Source: Paracoccaceae bacterium
GTDB taxonomy: Bacteria > Pseudomonadota > Alphaproteobacteria > Rhodobacterales > Rhodobacteraceae
DNA: 11,030 nt
Reading direction: 5' to 3'
Assembly (NCBI GenBank): GCA_024304875.1
Contig: JAMWZF010000079.1
Location: forward strand, 1 to 11,030
Shown here: positions 1 to 7,045 of the stretch, piece after piece
Layout: every line of letters begins with the position of its first letter
Position numbering within the stretch: the stretch's first letter is position 1
The notes under the pieces: model-generated
What the model saw: the letters and a program-made list of their open reading frames with translations, nothing else
Database searches by the model: none
Told to the model about the DNA's origin: nothing
Program-made: the position numbers and the translations under genes

Positions 1-2
1 TG

Positions 3-236
3 CGCATCGGCACCTCGACCGGCTACGAGATCGAGACGACGGGCCTCACCGCCGCGCTCGATACCGGACGGGTCGAGACGATGGGCGAGATCGCCGCCCA
101 GGCGCCCTTTGGCGAGATCACCGCAGGCGGCCTCACGGTCGAGCCGGGACCGGATGAAACCCAGGGGACGAGGTTGCTATTCCATAGCGGTGTCCGGCTG
201 GTATACCTCCCGCCGGAAGAGGAGAGCCCGGAATGA
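3..236 (+). CDS. lptC: LptC, LPS export system protein (3' end only)
   Basis: The frame entering from the left edge ends at TGA 234-236 and gives 77 C-terminal residues. They are rich in short beta-strand patterns (GYEIETTGLTAALDTGRVET, then GEITAGGLTVEP) and finish with a GVRLVYLPP segment, as in LptC of Rhodobacteraceae. LptC is a bitopic inner-membrane protein whose periplasmic beta-jellyroll takes LPS from LptFG and hands it to LptA. The N-terminal membrane anchor lies outside the window. The stop overlaps the lptA start as ATGA (233-236), so the two are probably translationally coupled. The name rests on the neighbourhood and fold-like pattern rather than on a catalytic motif. A generic DUF1239/LptC-family label is the fallback. 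Confidence 0.8.
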   Translation, partial: RIGTSTGYEIETTGLTAALDTGRVETMGEIAAQAPFGEITAGGLTVEPGPDETQGTRLLFHSGVRLVYLPPEEESPE

Positions 237-736
237 CCCGCATCCCGACCCTGATCGCCCCGACCCTGCTGGCCCTGTCGCTGGCCTGGCTCGGCACCGC
301 GCCCGCGGCGCAGACCAACCTGACGGTGGGTGGGCTGAACGCCGACCCCAGCGCACCCGTCGAGGTGACGGCCGACAACCTGTCGGTCGATCAGGACAGC
401 GGGCAGGCAGTATTCGAGGGGAATGTCGTCATCGGCCAGGGCGACCTGCGGATCGCGGCGGCCCGGGTTCTGGTGGTCTACAACGACGCCAGCGGCGATA
501 TCGCCCGGCTGGAGGCCACCGGCGGCGTGACCTTCGTGACCGAGACCGAGGCGGCCGAAGCGGAGTCCGCGACCTACGATCTGGATAGCGGCACGCTCGC
601 CATGCAGGGATCGGTCCTGCTGACACAAGGGGCGACGGCGATCAGCGCCGACCGGATGGACGTGAACCTGGACAGCGGCCAGGCCCGCATGACGGGCAAC
701 GTCCGCACCGTGTTTCAACAGCAGGACGGCAACTAG
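233..736 (+). CDS. lptA: LptA, periplasmic LPS-binding bridge protein
   Basis: The gene encodes 167 aa. Residues 1-26 form a signal peptide: a short basic start, a Leu/Ala-rich core and a likely cut after APAA26. The mature part (about 40-160) has the OstA/LptA repeat pattern: PVEVTADNLSVDQDSGQAVF, then EGNVVI, GDLRI, GDIARLEATGGVTFVTE, SGTLAMQGSVLLTQG and SGQARMTGNV. Each GxV/GNV element is one rung of the beta-jellyroll. LptA oligomerises across the periplasm and carries LPS from LptBFGC to LptDE in the outer membrane. The ATG at 233 is preceded by a purine-rich Shine-Dalgarno (GGAG at 221-224, 8 bases away) and overlaps the lptC stop. lptB follows after 2 bases, so lptC-lptA-lptB read as one operon. 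The length is normal for the alphaproteobacterial family. Confidence 0.93.
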   Translation: MTRIPTLIAPTLLALSLAWLGTAPAAQTNLTVGGLNADPSAPVEVTADNLSVDQDSGQAVFEGNVVIGQGDLRIAAARVLVVYNDASGDIARLEATGGVTFVTETEAAEAESATYDLDSGTLAMQGSVLLTQGATAISADRMDVNLDSGQARMTGNVRTVFQQQDGN

Positions 737-738
737 AC

Positions 739-1500
739 ATGTCGCCGGACGGCCCGGACCTGACCGTCACCGAGGGTGACGTCGGCCTGCGGGTCGTGAA
801 CCTGCGCAAGAGCTACCGCAAGCGGCTGGTGATCCGTGACGTGTCGTTGTCGCTCGACCGGGGCGAGGTGGTGGCGCTGCTCGGGCCGAACGGGTCGGGC
901 AAGACGACCTGTTTCTACTCCATCGCCGGCCTCGTGAACCCCGAGGGCGGCCATGTCATCGTCGACGGACGGGACATCACCCCCCTGCCGATGTACCGCC
1001 GGGCGCGACTCGGCATCGGCTACCTGCCGCAAGAGATGAGCATCTTTCGCGGCATGACCGTCGAGGACAACATCCTCTCGATCCTCGAGATTTCCGTGAG
1101 CGACCGGACCAAGCGGCGCGAGCGGCTGGAGGAGCTGCTGAGCGAGTTCTCCATCGAGCACCTCCGCCGGGCCCAGGCGATGGCCCTCTCCGGCGGCGAG
1201 CGGCGGCGCTGCGAGATCGCCCGCTGCCTCGCCGCCGGTCCGCGGTACGTCCTGCTGGACGAACCCTTCGCCGGGGTCGACCCGATCGCGGTGGGCGAGA
1301 TCCGGCATCTTGTCGCCGACCTCAAGACCCGCGGAATCGGCGTGCTGATCACCGATCACAACGTTCGCGAGACGCTCGAGATCGTCGACCGGGCCTATAT
1401 CCTCCACGACGGCAAGGTGCTGATGTCGGGCACGACGGATGAGGTCGTTCAGGACGAGAACGTCCGGCGCGTCTACCTTGGGCAATCCTTTACCCGTTAA
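739..1500 (+). CDS. lptB: LptB, LPS export ABC transporter ATP-binding protein
   Basis: The protein has 253 aa and is a complete ABC ATPase. Visible motifs are Walker A GPNGSGKTT (49-57), the Q-loop Gln in GYLPQE (98), signature LSGGERRR (150-157), Walker B YVLLDEP with catalytic Glu175, D-loop AGVD and switch His207 in ITDHNVRE. The LPQE/SIFRGMTVEDN stretch and LSGGERRRCEIAR are typical of LptB rather than of branched-chain amino-acid LivG/F, its nearest relatives. LptB dimerises on the cytoplasmic face of LptFG and powers LPS extraction. The ATG at 739 lies 2 bases after the lptA stop. The first 16 residues before VVNLRKSY form a variable leader, so the exact start is slightly uncertain. 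LptF and LptG are not in the window, as usual for a separate lptFG locus. Confidence 0.95.
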   Translation: MSPDGPDLTVTEGDVGLRVVNLRKSYRKRLVIRDVSLSLDRGEVVALLGPNGSGKTTCFYSIAGLVNPEGGHVIVDGRDITPLPMYRRARLGIGYLPQEMSIFRGMTVEDNILSILEISVSDRTKRRERLEELLSEFSIEHLRRAQAMALSGGERRRCEIARCLAAGPRYVLLDEPFAGVDPIAVGEIRHLVADLKTRGIGVLITDHNVRETLEIVDRAYILHDGKVLMSGTTDEVVQDENVRRVYLGQSFTR

Positions 1501-1727
1501 CTTCATGACGATTGACAAGGGCCCGGCGCATCGCGCCAAATGGAGGCAATGACCAGCCATCATCCGACCCGCAATCACCGTGGGGCTTCCCTGTCAGGGG
1601 GGCCGCCCGGGGTCAGGACAGAGCGGTCAGACACCCCCGGCAGACAGCTCTCGACCGGCCGCGCCCCGCGCGGAACCGGCCTGTCGGCCTGGAGTTGATC
1701 CAGTCGATCAAAGGGAGATCACGACAC
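1501..1727 (+). promoter_or_regulatory. lptB-hpf spacer with possible hpf promoter and leader hairpin
   Basis: This 227-base spacer has no convincing gene. It contains a perfect -35-like TTGACA at 1512-1517. At a spacing of 17-18 bases the -10 match is poor (around 1535-1541, CCAAAT), so a promoter is only suggested. A perfect 6-bp GC hairpin lies at 1659-1664/1668-1673 (CCGCGC, loop CCC, GCGCGG), and a weaker one at 1525-1529/1533-1537. Neither has a T run, so they are not clear terminators. The spacer ends with the strong hpf ribosome binding site AAGGGAG (1711-1717). The simplest reading is a separate promoter and structured 5' leader for hpf-ptsN. Confidence 0.3.
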
Positions 1728-2312
1728 ATGCGGTACCAGATCAGTGGCAAGCAAATCGACATCGGTGAAGCGCTGCAGACCCACGTTCAGACCGAACTGG
1801 GCGAGACCGTCGAAAAGTACGCCGGCCGGCCCACTGACGCGACCGTGGTGTTTTCCAAGTCGGGTCATGAATACGTCTGCGAGACCGTCGTTCACCTGTC
1901 CACCGGCCTGACAAGCCAGGCAAAGGGCTCCGCGACCGAGATCTACGGCGCCTTCGACAGCTGCCTCGAGAAGATGGACAAGCAACTGCGGCGCTACAAA
2001 CGCAGGTTGAAAGACCATCACAAGGACCGGCCCCAGCAGGTTGCGTTCAGCGAAGCAGGGTCCTATATCCTCGCCGCATCGGACACGACGGAAGAAACGG
2101 AACCTGACGGCGACGTCGCCTCGATGATCATTGCGGAGATGGAGACCAAGATCCCATCCCTGAGCGTCGGCGAGGCGGTGATGCAGATGGAGCTGGCCCA
2201 TGCGCCGGTGCTGGTCTTCCGAAATGAGGGACACGAAGGGATCAACGTCGTTTACCGCCGCGAAGACGGCAACATCGGCTGGATCGATCCGCGCAATTCA
2301 ACAGGCAGCTAG
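1728..2312 (+). CDS. hpf: Long-form ribosome hibernation promoting factor (S30AE family)
   Basis: The gene encodes 194 aa in the two-domain layout of long HPF. Residues 1-97 are the S30AE fold (MRYQISGKQIDIGEALQTHV at the start and the basic helix KMDKQLRRYKRRLKDHHK at about 83-99), which sits in the 30S decoding region. A flexible acidic linker (about 118-130) leads to the C-terminal dimerisation domain (about 140-190) with SVGEAVMQME, VFRNE and INVVYRREDGNIGWIDP. Long HPFs join two ribosomes into inactive 100S dimers in stationary phase or starvation. I chose ATG 1728 because AAGGGAG (1711-1717) lies 10 bases upstream and homology begins there. The same frame is open back to 1512, but that extension is Arg/Pro-rich and unlike HPF. 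ptsN follows after 39 bases. In many alphaproteobacteria rpoN lies between lptB and hpf, but it is absent here. Confidence 0.93.
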   Translation: MRYQISGKQIDIGEALQTHVQTELGETVEKYAGRPTDATVVFSKSGHEYVCETVVHLSTGLTSQAKGSATEIYGAFDSCLEKMDKQLRRYKRRLKDHHKDRPQQVAFSEAGSYILAASDTTEETEPDGDVASMIIAEMETKIPSLSVGEAVMQMELAHAPVLVFRNEGHEGINVVYRREDGNIGWIDPRNSTGS

Positions 2313-2351
2313 CCGGTCGGCCGAGGCCGGCCCATCTTACCCGGGAGCCAG

Positions 2352-2816
2352 ATGCGACTGACGGACCTCCTTCCGCCCGAAGCCGTGAAGAGTCGCGGCT
2401 CTATCACGAGCAAGAAGCGGCTGTTTCACGACCTCGGCGAGATGGCCGAGGATTGCTACGGTGTGCCGGCCGGCAAGGTGGTCGAGGCCCTGCTGGAGCG
2501 CGAGGGGCTCGGCCCCACGGGTGTCGGCCATGGTGTCGCCCTGCCTCACGCCCGGCTGTCCGGACTGACGGCGGTGCGTGGACTGTTCATCAGGCTGGAG
2601 AAGCCGCTCGACTTCGATGCGATCGACCGGCAGCCGGTGGACCTCGTCTTCTCGCTTCTCGCGCCCGAGGATGCTGGGGTCGAACACCTCAAGGCCCTGG
2701 CGCTGGTGTCCCGGACCCTCAAGGACCAGGCCGTCTGCAACAAGCTGCGCTCGAACAGCGACCCCGCCACCCTGCAGACCATCCTGACCGAGGCTCAGAC
2801 CAGCCAGGCTGCCTGA
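2352..2816 (+). CDS. ptsN: PtsN, nitrogen-regulatory PTS enzyme IIA (EIIA-Ntr)
   Basis: The protein has 154 aa and is a single PTS EIIA type-2 (fructose/mannitol-like) domain. The phospho-accepting residue is His66 in GHGVALPHARL (59-69), and the segment before it, EREGLGPTGVG, is typical of PtsN. Further family segments are PLDFDAIDRQPVDLVFSLLAP and HLKALALVSRTL. EIIA-Ntr takes phosphate from the PtsP-NPr chain and acts by protein contact on targets such as potassium transport and stress responses, not on sugar uptake. The start has a GGGAG Shine-Dalgarno at 2343-2347, with a rather short 4-base spacing. The association with hpf is conserved across proteobacteria. No PTS permease gene is nearby, which fits the regulatory role. 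Confidence 0.94.
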   Translation: MRLTDLLPPEAVKSRGSITSKKRLFHDLGEMAEDCYGVPAGKVVEALLEREGLGPTGVGHGVALPHARLSGLTAVRGLFIRLEKPLDFDAIDRQPVDLVFSLLAPEDAGVEHLKALALVSRTLKDQAVCNKLRSNSDPATLQTILTEAQTSQAA

Positions 2817-2820
2817 TCCC

Positions 2821-2841
2821 GTCCCGGCCCCGAGCCGGGAC
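2821..2841 (+). terminator. GC-rich hairpin after ptsN, candidate terminator
   Basis: GTCCCGGC (2821-2828) pairs perfectly with GCCGGGAC (2834-2841) across a 5-base loop, starting 5 bases after the ptsN stop. Only a short TTT follows at a distance (2850-2852), so it is not a classic intrinsic terminator. It lies between two convergent units (ptsN on + and the sulfotransferase on -), so it could end transcription from either side. Confidence 0.5.
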
Positions 2842-2917
2842 CCCGGCGGTTTGCACGATGCTTGCTACCTGAACAGGCCGCGGAGGGGTCCGGGGTGCGA
2901 CCACGGCCGGCTCGACC

Positions 2918-4330
2918 CTATCCCCAGTTTCCGAAACCGAAGGTGACGTAGTCGCGCTGGTAGGTCTCCCGTGCGGCCTGTTCCAGCTCCTCGTCGTAGA
3001 TCGCCGCCAGCGCGTCGTGATGTGGATCGGACTGCCCCGGCACCGGTGCATCGCGCCCGACGCTCGCGGCGAGATAGGCGAGGTCCTCGGCCATTCTCTC
3101 CTCGCGCACGATCACGTCCATCGGCGCGAAAGCTGCCGTCCCCTCAAGCACCGCCGCCTGGCTGGCCCAGCAGGCATCCACCCGGATCGCCGTCTGCCCG
3201 CCGAGGTTCATCTTGATGAACCCGAGGAAGCCCAGAACCGCCGCCCGGTGCGCGGCCGTGTCGTAGGCCGGGTCCTCGGGGTCCTGCGGGATCGGCAGGG
3301 ACAAGGCCTGCGTCAGGTACTTGCGGATCTCGAGGTAGGACCCTTTCCCCGTGCTCAGGATCTTGTCGCAATAGACTGCATGGGCGCGGGCCAGCGGGTG
3401 GCGCAACACGGTGAATGCGCGGTGCCCGGGATGGCGACGTTTCCACTGGCGCAGGGTTTTCTGCGTGAAGGTCCCGGTCAGCTCTCCCTCATCGTCCAGG
3501 GCGGTCATCCATGCGCGGACCGCCCGCTCCGGCCCGCCCTTGATCGGCAGGTAGAGCAGCGGTGCCTTTGCGGCGGCAACGTAGGTCGGCACGGCAGGGC
3601 CGCGCCGCGGCTCGAAATTCGGGGTCCGGTCCAGGTTGAAGCGGTCCAGGCGCGCCAGCGCCGCCGCCATCGCCTCGTAATTCGAGACCTTGTCGGCCAT
3701 GGGCGCGGGGTTCTGCTTCTTCAGCGACTTGTCGAGAGCCTCCAGCCGCGCGTCGCATCCCAGCCACTGCGCCAGTCCGTTCATCACGCCCACGTCCTGC
3801 AGATCCTCGTAGGCGACATAGAACGCCGTCTGCCCCGTGCGCTGCAGGGCGTTGAGAAGCATGACCTGGAAGCCCTGCAACGCTTCCAGGTGAGTCTCGA
3901 ACTCGGCCGCGTCGAAGGGAACCGCCTGTGTCCTGGCGTGCTTGGCGTTGGTCAGCTTCCACTGGCCGGTGGCCTGGGCGATCTTCCAGCTGACATAGCT
4001 CTCGACCGGGTTGCGGGTGAGGATGATCTTGGCGCAGCGCGGATCGTTCAGGATCGGCTGCAGGACACGCGGGTCGTGGTCGTTGAAGAACCGGAAACCG
4101 CCGATGCCTGGTGTGTCGTCGCGGATCGTGGCCAGCAGGATGCCCGGGTCGGCATCGCGGACATCCTTGGTGACGCCGAGGATCCGATCCGAATTCGGGT
4201 AGCCGATGAAATGTGGATTGAACGCCTCGCCATGACAGGTGATGCCGTCGAAGGCGTTGAGGTTGGCCTCCAGAAAGTTGGAGCCGGTGCGCATCTCTGC
4301 GAAGACCACGAAATAATCGAACTCGGACAT
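2918..4330 (-). CDS. Sulfotransferase with two sulfotransferase-like halves (NodH/Stf0-like N-half, Sulfotransfer_2-like C-half)
   Basis: The gene encodes 470 aa. The N-terminal half shows a PAPS 5'-phosphosulfate loop, MRTGSNFLEANL (13-24), a 3'-phosphate motif, IILTRNPVESYVSWK (102-116), and the KVSNYEAM segment (214-221) found in NodH/Stf0 sulfotransferases. The second half begins near 255 with LLYLPIKGGPERAVRAWM (258-275), which sits where a second 5'-loop would be. It continues with FTVLRHPLARAHAVYCDKIL (306-325), a clear second 3'-phosphate-type motif, and ends with YQRDYVTFGFGNW, like other Sulfotransfer_2 proteins. Such enzymes move sulfate from PAPS to a hydroxyl or amino group of a glycan or lipid. 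No signal peptide or membrane span is seen, so it should act in the cytoplasm. It starts 4 bases after the GT14 stop and is last in the row, which suggests sulfation of the glycan made by its neighbours. The ribosome site is weak (GGTGAAG), consistent with coupling. The acceptor is unknown. Confidence 0.85.
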   Translation of the reverse strand: MSEFDYFVVFAEMRTGSNFLEANLNAFDGITCHGEAFNPHFIGYPNSDRILGVTKDVRDADPGILLATIRDDTPGIGGFRFFNDHDPRVLQPILNDPRCAKIILTRNPVESYVSWKIAQATGQWKLTNAKHARTQAVPFDAAEFETHLEALQGFQVMLLNALQRTGQTAFYVAYEDLQDVGVMNGLAQWLGCDARLEALDKSLKKQNPAPMADKVSNYEAMAAALARLDRFNLDRTPNFEPRRGPAVPTYVAAAKAPLLYLPIKGGPERAVRAWMTALDDEGELTGTFTQKTLRQWKRRHPGHRAFTVLRHPLARAHAVYCDKILSTGKGSYLEIRKYLTQALSLPIPQDPEDPAYDTAAHRAAVLGFLGFIKMNLGGQTAIRVDACWASQAAVLEGTAAFAPMDVIVREERMAEDLAYLAASVGRDAPVPGQSDPHHDALAAIYDEELEQAARETYQRDYVTFGFGNWG

Positions 4331-4334
4331 CGGG

Positions 4335-6038
4335 TCACTTCACCAGATAGGGTTTGCGGCGCGAGGTGCGGGCATTGCTGGGCGAGCGCTCTACAGGGAA
4401 GTCGCCCATCAGGTAGGGGTGCATCCCCTGGTTCTTGAGGTTCTGAAGGAACTGGCCAAAGCCCTTGAGGTCGACCATCCGCGGCGCCTCGGTCAGACGT
4501 TTCAGCCGCACGCCGCCGATCTCGTCGATCACGGTCTGCAGCGCCTCCATCGGGGCCTCCACGAACTCGGCCAACGTCCAGATGCGGATCCGGGCCTTGG
4601 CGTAGGGCGACCGGAGGGCGTGCAGGTGCTCGGCCTCCACTTTCTGCAACTCCGCCGCCTCGGCCCGCAGGTCGCCGAAATTGCGGTTCGACAGGAACAG
4701 CGGCACCGCCCATGCGCCGGAAATGACGCTGATCTGGGCGTTGGGGTCCTTTGCCATGTCCCAGCTGACGAACTGGCTGTCGCCGGGGCCGAACTGGAAA
4801 CACTGCCGTTCGCCCCGGGTGTTCCAGATGAGGTTCGTCAGGAACATTCGGGCGTTGTAGTCCCGCAGCTGCGGATTGCTGGACAGGGCACCCGCGTAGG
4901 TGTCCTGCCGGCCGTCGAATTCGGCGCGCAGGGGAGAGAAGAGATGGCCATGCACCCGCGTGCCCGTGGCACGGGCCAGCCAGCTCTCGAAGTCCTCGAA
5001 CAGTTCGGCGAACCCTTCGAACACGGAATACCGGGCCGAGGAAAACCCGTTCTCCCAGTTCTCGTTCGGCAGGCGCGACTGCATGTAGAGGCCGGCACGG
5101 CCCCGGGTTCGCCGCTCGGTCGCCTTGGCAAAGATGCGGTCGATCTTGCCTGGGTTCGGTTCGGTCCCGTTCATGGCGTCGCCGGATTCTGACAGGAACG
5201 TGTCGTAGAGCCGGTTCGCCTGGGGCCAGATCTTGCGGGCAACGAAACAGTCCGACCGGCGGAGCAGTTGCAGGTGATCGTCGTAGAAGATGTGCGGCTT
5301 GCCCTGGAAATCGAACTTGGACAGGGTCAGCGATCGGCTTTCCACATTCTGCGAGTAGAGGCGAACCAGGGTTTGGAAATAGGACTCGTCCGGGATCCAG
5401 ACCTTGCTGAAGTAGCTGTCATAAACACTCCGCCGGGGGTCCTGGAGGATCGCCGAGAGGGTCTGCCGGGTGAGGCACCACCACTGCGAGCCCATATGTG
5501 GCGTGATCCCGTCGGGGATGGATCGGCGCAGGTTGTATCGGCGCTGGATCTCGACCCACTTGTCGAACATCCATCGCTGCTTGCGCCAGGAGAACGGGAA
5601 CCGCAGGGTGAACCTTTCCTCGTCCAGCCCCCCGACTGTCCAGGGCACGTCCGCCGTCGTCGCACTTTCGATGAAATCGGTCCTGGGCCGGTCGCGCAGG
5701 TATTTCACCAGCTCCTTCACCGGGCGGAGCGGCATGCAGGAACCGGAGGCGAGGAAGACATGCCGCACGTCCGGAAATGCCTCCAGCATCAATTCCGACG
5801 CCGATATCGAAGCCGCGACGATCCCCCAGGTTCCCCATTCGCAGCGGTGCCGTTTCGAGAAACGGACGTGCGGCAGATCGCGCACCGCCTGCACGAAGGC
5901 CTGATAGTCGGCGTGGCCGACACTGCGGTCCACGTGCACGACGACCGGGCACCCGCCCTTGTGCCAATGTCGCAGGACCTGCTCGGCCCGGTCGAAGGCA
6001 GTGTGAATCAGCATGACGATGCCGGTGGTGCCGGTCAT
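4335..6038 (-). CDS. GT14 core-2/I-branching-type glycosyltransferase with long C-terminal extension
   Basis: The gene encodes 567 aa. Residues 1-260 match the core-2/I-branching beta-1,6-N-acetylglucosaminyltransferase family (GT14): VVVHVDR (32-38), CEWGTWGIVAA (66-76), VFLASGSCMPLRPVKEL (94-110), GSQWWCLTR (183-191) and WIPDESYFQTL (214-224), whose Glu218 fits the catalytic base of the family. Residues about 300-567 are an extension with no motif I can assign; I recall DUF5928 from rhodobacterial relatives. There is no signal peptide or membrane anchor, unlike the eukaryotic Golgi enzymes. The start is ATG 6038, supported by AAGGGGA at 6046-6052 (7 bases away) and by homology beginning at once. 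The upstream open frame to 6272 is a shadow of the preceding gene. The start overlaps that gene's stop as ATGA, so translation is probably coupled. Donor and acceptor are unknown; GlcNAc or xylose transfer is a family-level guess. Confidence 0.87.
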   Translation of the reverse strand: MTGTTGIVMLIHTAFDRAEQVLRHWHKGGCPVVVHVDRSVGHADYQAFVQAVRDLPHVRFSKRHRCEWGTWGIVAASISASELMLEAFPDVRHVFLASGSCMPLRPVKELVKYLRDRPRTDFIESATTADVPWTVGGLDEERFTLRFPFSWRKQRWMFDKWVEIQRRYNLRRSIPDGITPHMGSQWWCLTRQTLSAILQDPRRSVYDSYFSKVWIPDESYFQTLVRLYSQNVESRSLTLSKFDFQGKPHIFYDDHLQLLRRSDCFVARKIWPQANRLYDTFLSESGDAMNGTEPNPGKIDRIFAKATERRTRGRAGLYMQSRLPNENWENGFSSARYSVFEGFAELFEDFESWLARATGTRVHGHLFSPLRAEFDGRQDTYAGALSSNPQLRDYNARMFLTNLIWNTRGERQCFQFGPGDSQFVSWDMAKDPNAQISVISGAWAVPLFLSNRNFGDLRAEAAELQKVEAEHLHALRSPYAKARIRIWTLAEFVEAPMEALQTVIDEIGGVRLKRLTEAPRMVDLKGFGQFLQNLKNQGMHPYLMGDFPVERSPSNARTSRRKPYLVK

Positions 6039-7045
6039 GCCCAGTTCCCCTTCGACATCAGGCCGAGGATCTCGAGCTGGCGCCAGTTGATGTACTTCTC
6101 GCTCCACTTGCACCAGAGGTCGGGATTGTCCTTCAGCCCCGCGGCGTAGGCCTTGTATTCCTGGCTTGCGGCATAGTGCTGGCTGCGTGACAGTTCCTCG
6201 GACGCCTTGGCGCCGAATGTGTCGAGGAACTTGGTGTGGAGCAGCATCCCCGAGGCCTTCTCCCCGCCCCATTCATCGTAGGTCAGGTTCAGCCCCCGCG
6301 GCAGCAGCATGTGGGTCGAGCTGATGTAGGCGTAACGGCGATGCCATTTGACCAACGGTATCTTGTTCAGGGCTGGCGCGCGCCAGGGCTCGTCCTCGAA
6401 GAACAGCCGGCTGCGCGGGCCGCCCTGGATCCAGAGATTGCCGTAGGTGGGGTTGCGGTAGATCGAGTAGTTGCCGCTGTCGAACCAGCTGGCGATGTCG
6501 AGGGGGTTGTCGCCCTTGCGGTAGAGCGTCTCGTCGATCCGGCCCTTGGGATACATGTCGAGCAGCATGGCCGAGAACGACCGGATCGCCGAGGCGTCCA
6601 GCCAGTCCGTCAGGCCTCGGATCGGACGGGTGTCGCAGAACGGATAGATGAAGAACTCGTCCGGATCGACGGTCAGGCACCAGTGCTTGTGACCGTAGCG
6701 CGATTGCAGCCAGTTCAGCCAGTCCACGCCGAACCGGGCCCGCTTGTAGCTGTGGTCGGTCGTCCAGAGCGACACGTCCGGCTGCTGGGCCAGGTACTCC
6801 CGGCCGCCGTCGTCGCTGGCATTGTCGACCATGAGGAAATGGTCGATCCCCATCTCACGGTAGTACTTGAGAAAGTAGGGAAGGCGGACATCCTCGTTGC
6901 GGAAGGTCGAGAACAGGAGAATGTCGGAAGATCGAATCTGCGCGGTGCGGTTGGCCACCGGGGTCAGCTGGCGACGCTTGCGAAACGCCCGCCAGCGCCA
7001 GCGCTTGCGCCTCAGCCGCATGCGATATGTCGCGAGTGCCCTCAA
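6035..7045 (-). CDS. GT2/GT92-like glycosyltransferase, paralog A of a tandem pair
   Basis: From TTG 7045 the protein has 336 aa. It opens with an Arg/Trp-rich segment (about 7-27, MRLRRKRWRWRAFRKRRQL) followed by a GT-A glycosyltransferase fold: FSTFRNEDVRLPYFLKYYRE (45-64), HFLMVDNASDDGG (69-81) and a metal-binding VDPDEF (126-131). Downstream blocks are MLLDMYPKG (160-168), SSTHMLLPRGLN (242-253) and LLHTKF (268-273). This pattern fits Pfam Glyco_tranf_2_4/GT92-like transferases. The start is uncertain. TTG 7045 gives the same length and N-terminus as the neighbouring paralog (337 aa), while ATG 7021 would remove 8 residues including the shared Tyr-Arg. Neither has a strong ribosome site, and the frame further upstream is unlike any protein. 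The stop overlaps the GT14 start. Sugar specificity cannot be read. Confidence 0.85.
   Translation of the reverse strand: MRALATYRMRLRRKRWRWRAFRKRRQLTPVANRTAQIRSSDILLFSTFRNEDVRLPYFLKYYREMGIDHFLMVDNASDDGGREYLAQQPDVSLWTTDHSYKRARFGVDWLNWLQSRYGHKHWCLTVDPDEFFIYPFCDTRPIRGLTDWLDASAIRSFSAMLLDMYPKGRIDETLYRKGDNPLDIASWFDSGNYSIYRNPTYGNLWIQGGPRSRLFFEDEPWRAPALNKIPLVKWHRRYAYISSTHMLLPRGLNLTYDEWGGEKASGMLLHTKFLDTFGAKASEELSRSQHYAASQEYKAYAAGLKDNPDLWCKWSEKYINWRQLEILGLMSKGNWA

Noticed and set aside
733..1578. 281-codon open frame on the - strand opposite lptB
   Set aside because: It mirrors the ABC ATPase gene and has no domain of its own; lptB motifs are complete on the + strand.
1549..1698. Small open frame of 49 codons in the lptB-hpf spacer, with GGAGG two bases before its ATG
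   Set aside because: The spacing is too short for a good ribosome site, and the product is Ser/Gly/Arg/Pro-rich with no hydrophobic or conserved segment. I see no support for it as a gene.
3017..4438. Long open frame (473 codons) on the + strand opposite the sulfotransferase
   Set aside because: It is antisense to a gene with clear sulfotransferase motifs, has no recognisable domain, and follows from high-GC third-position bias.
5268..6149. 293-codon open frame on the + strand opposite the GT14 gene
   Set aside because: It is antisense to a gene with conserved GT14 motifs and has a biased, domain-free composition.
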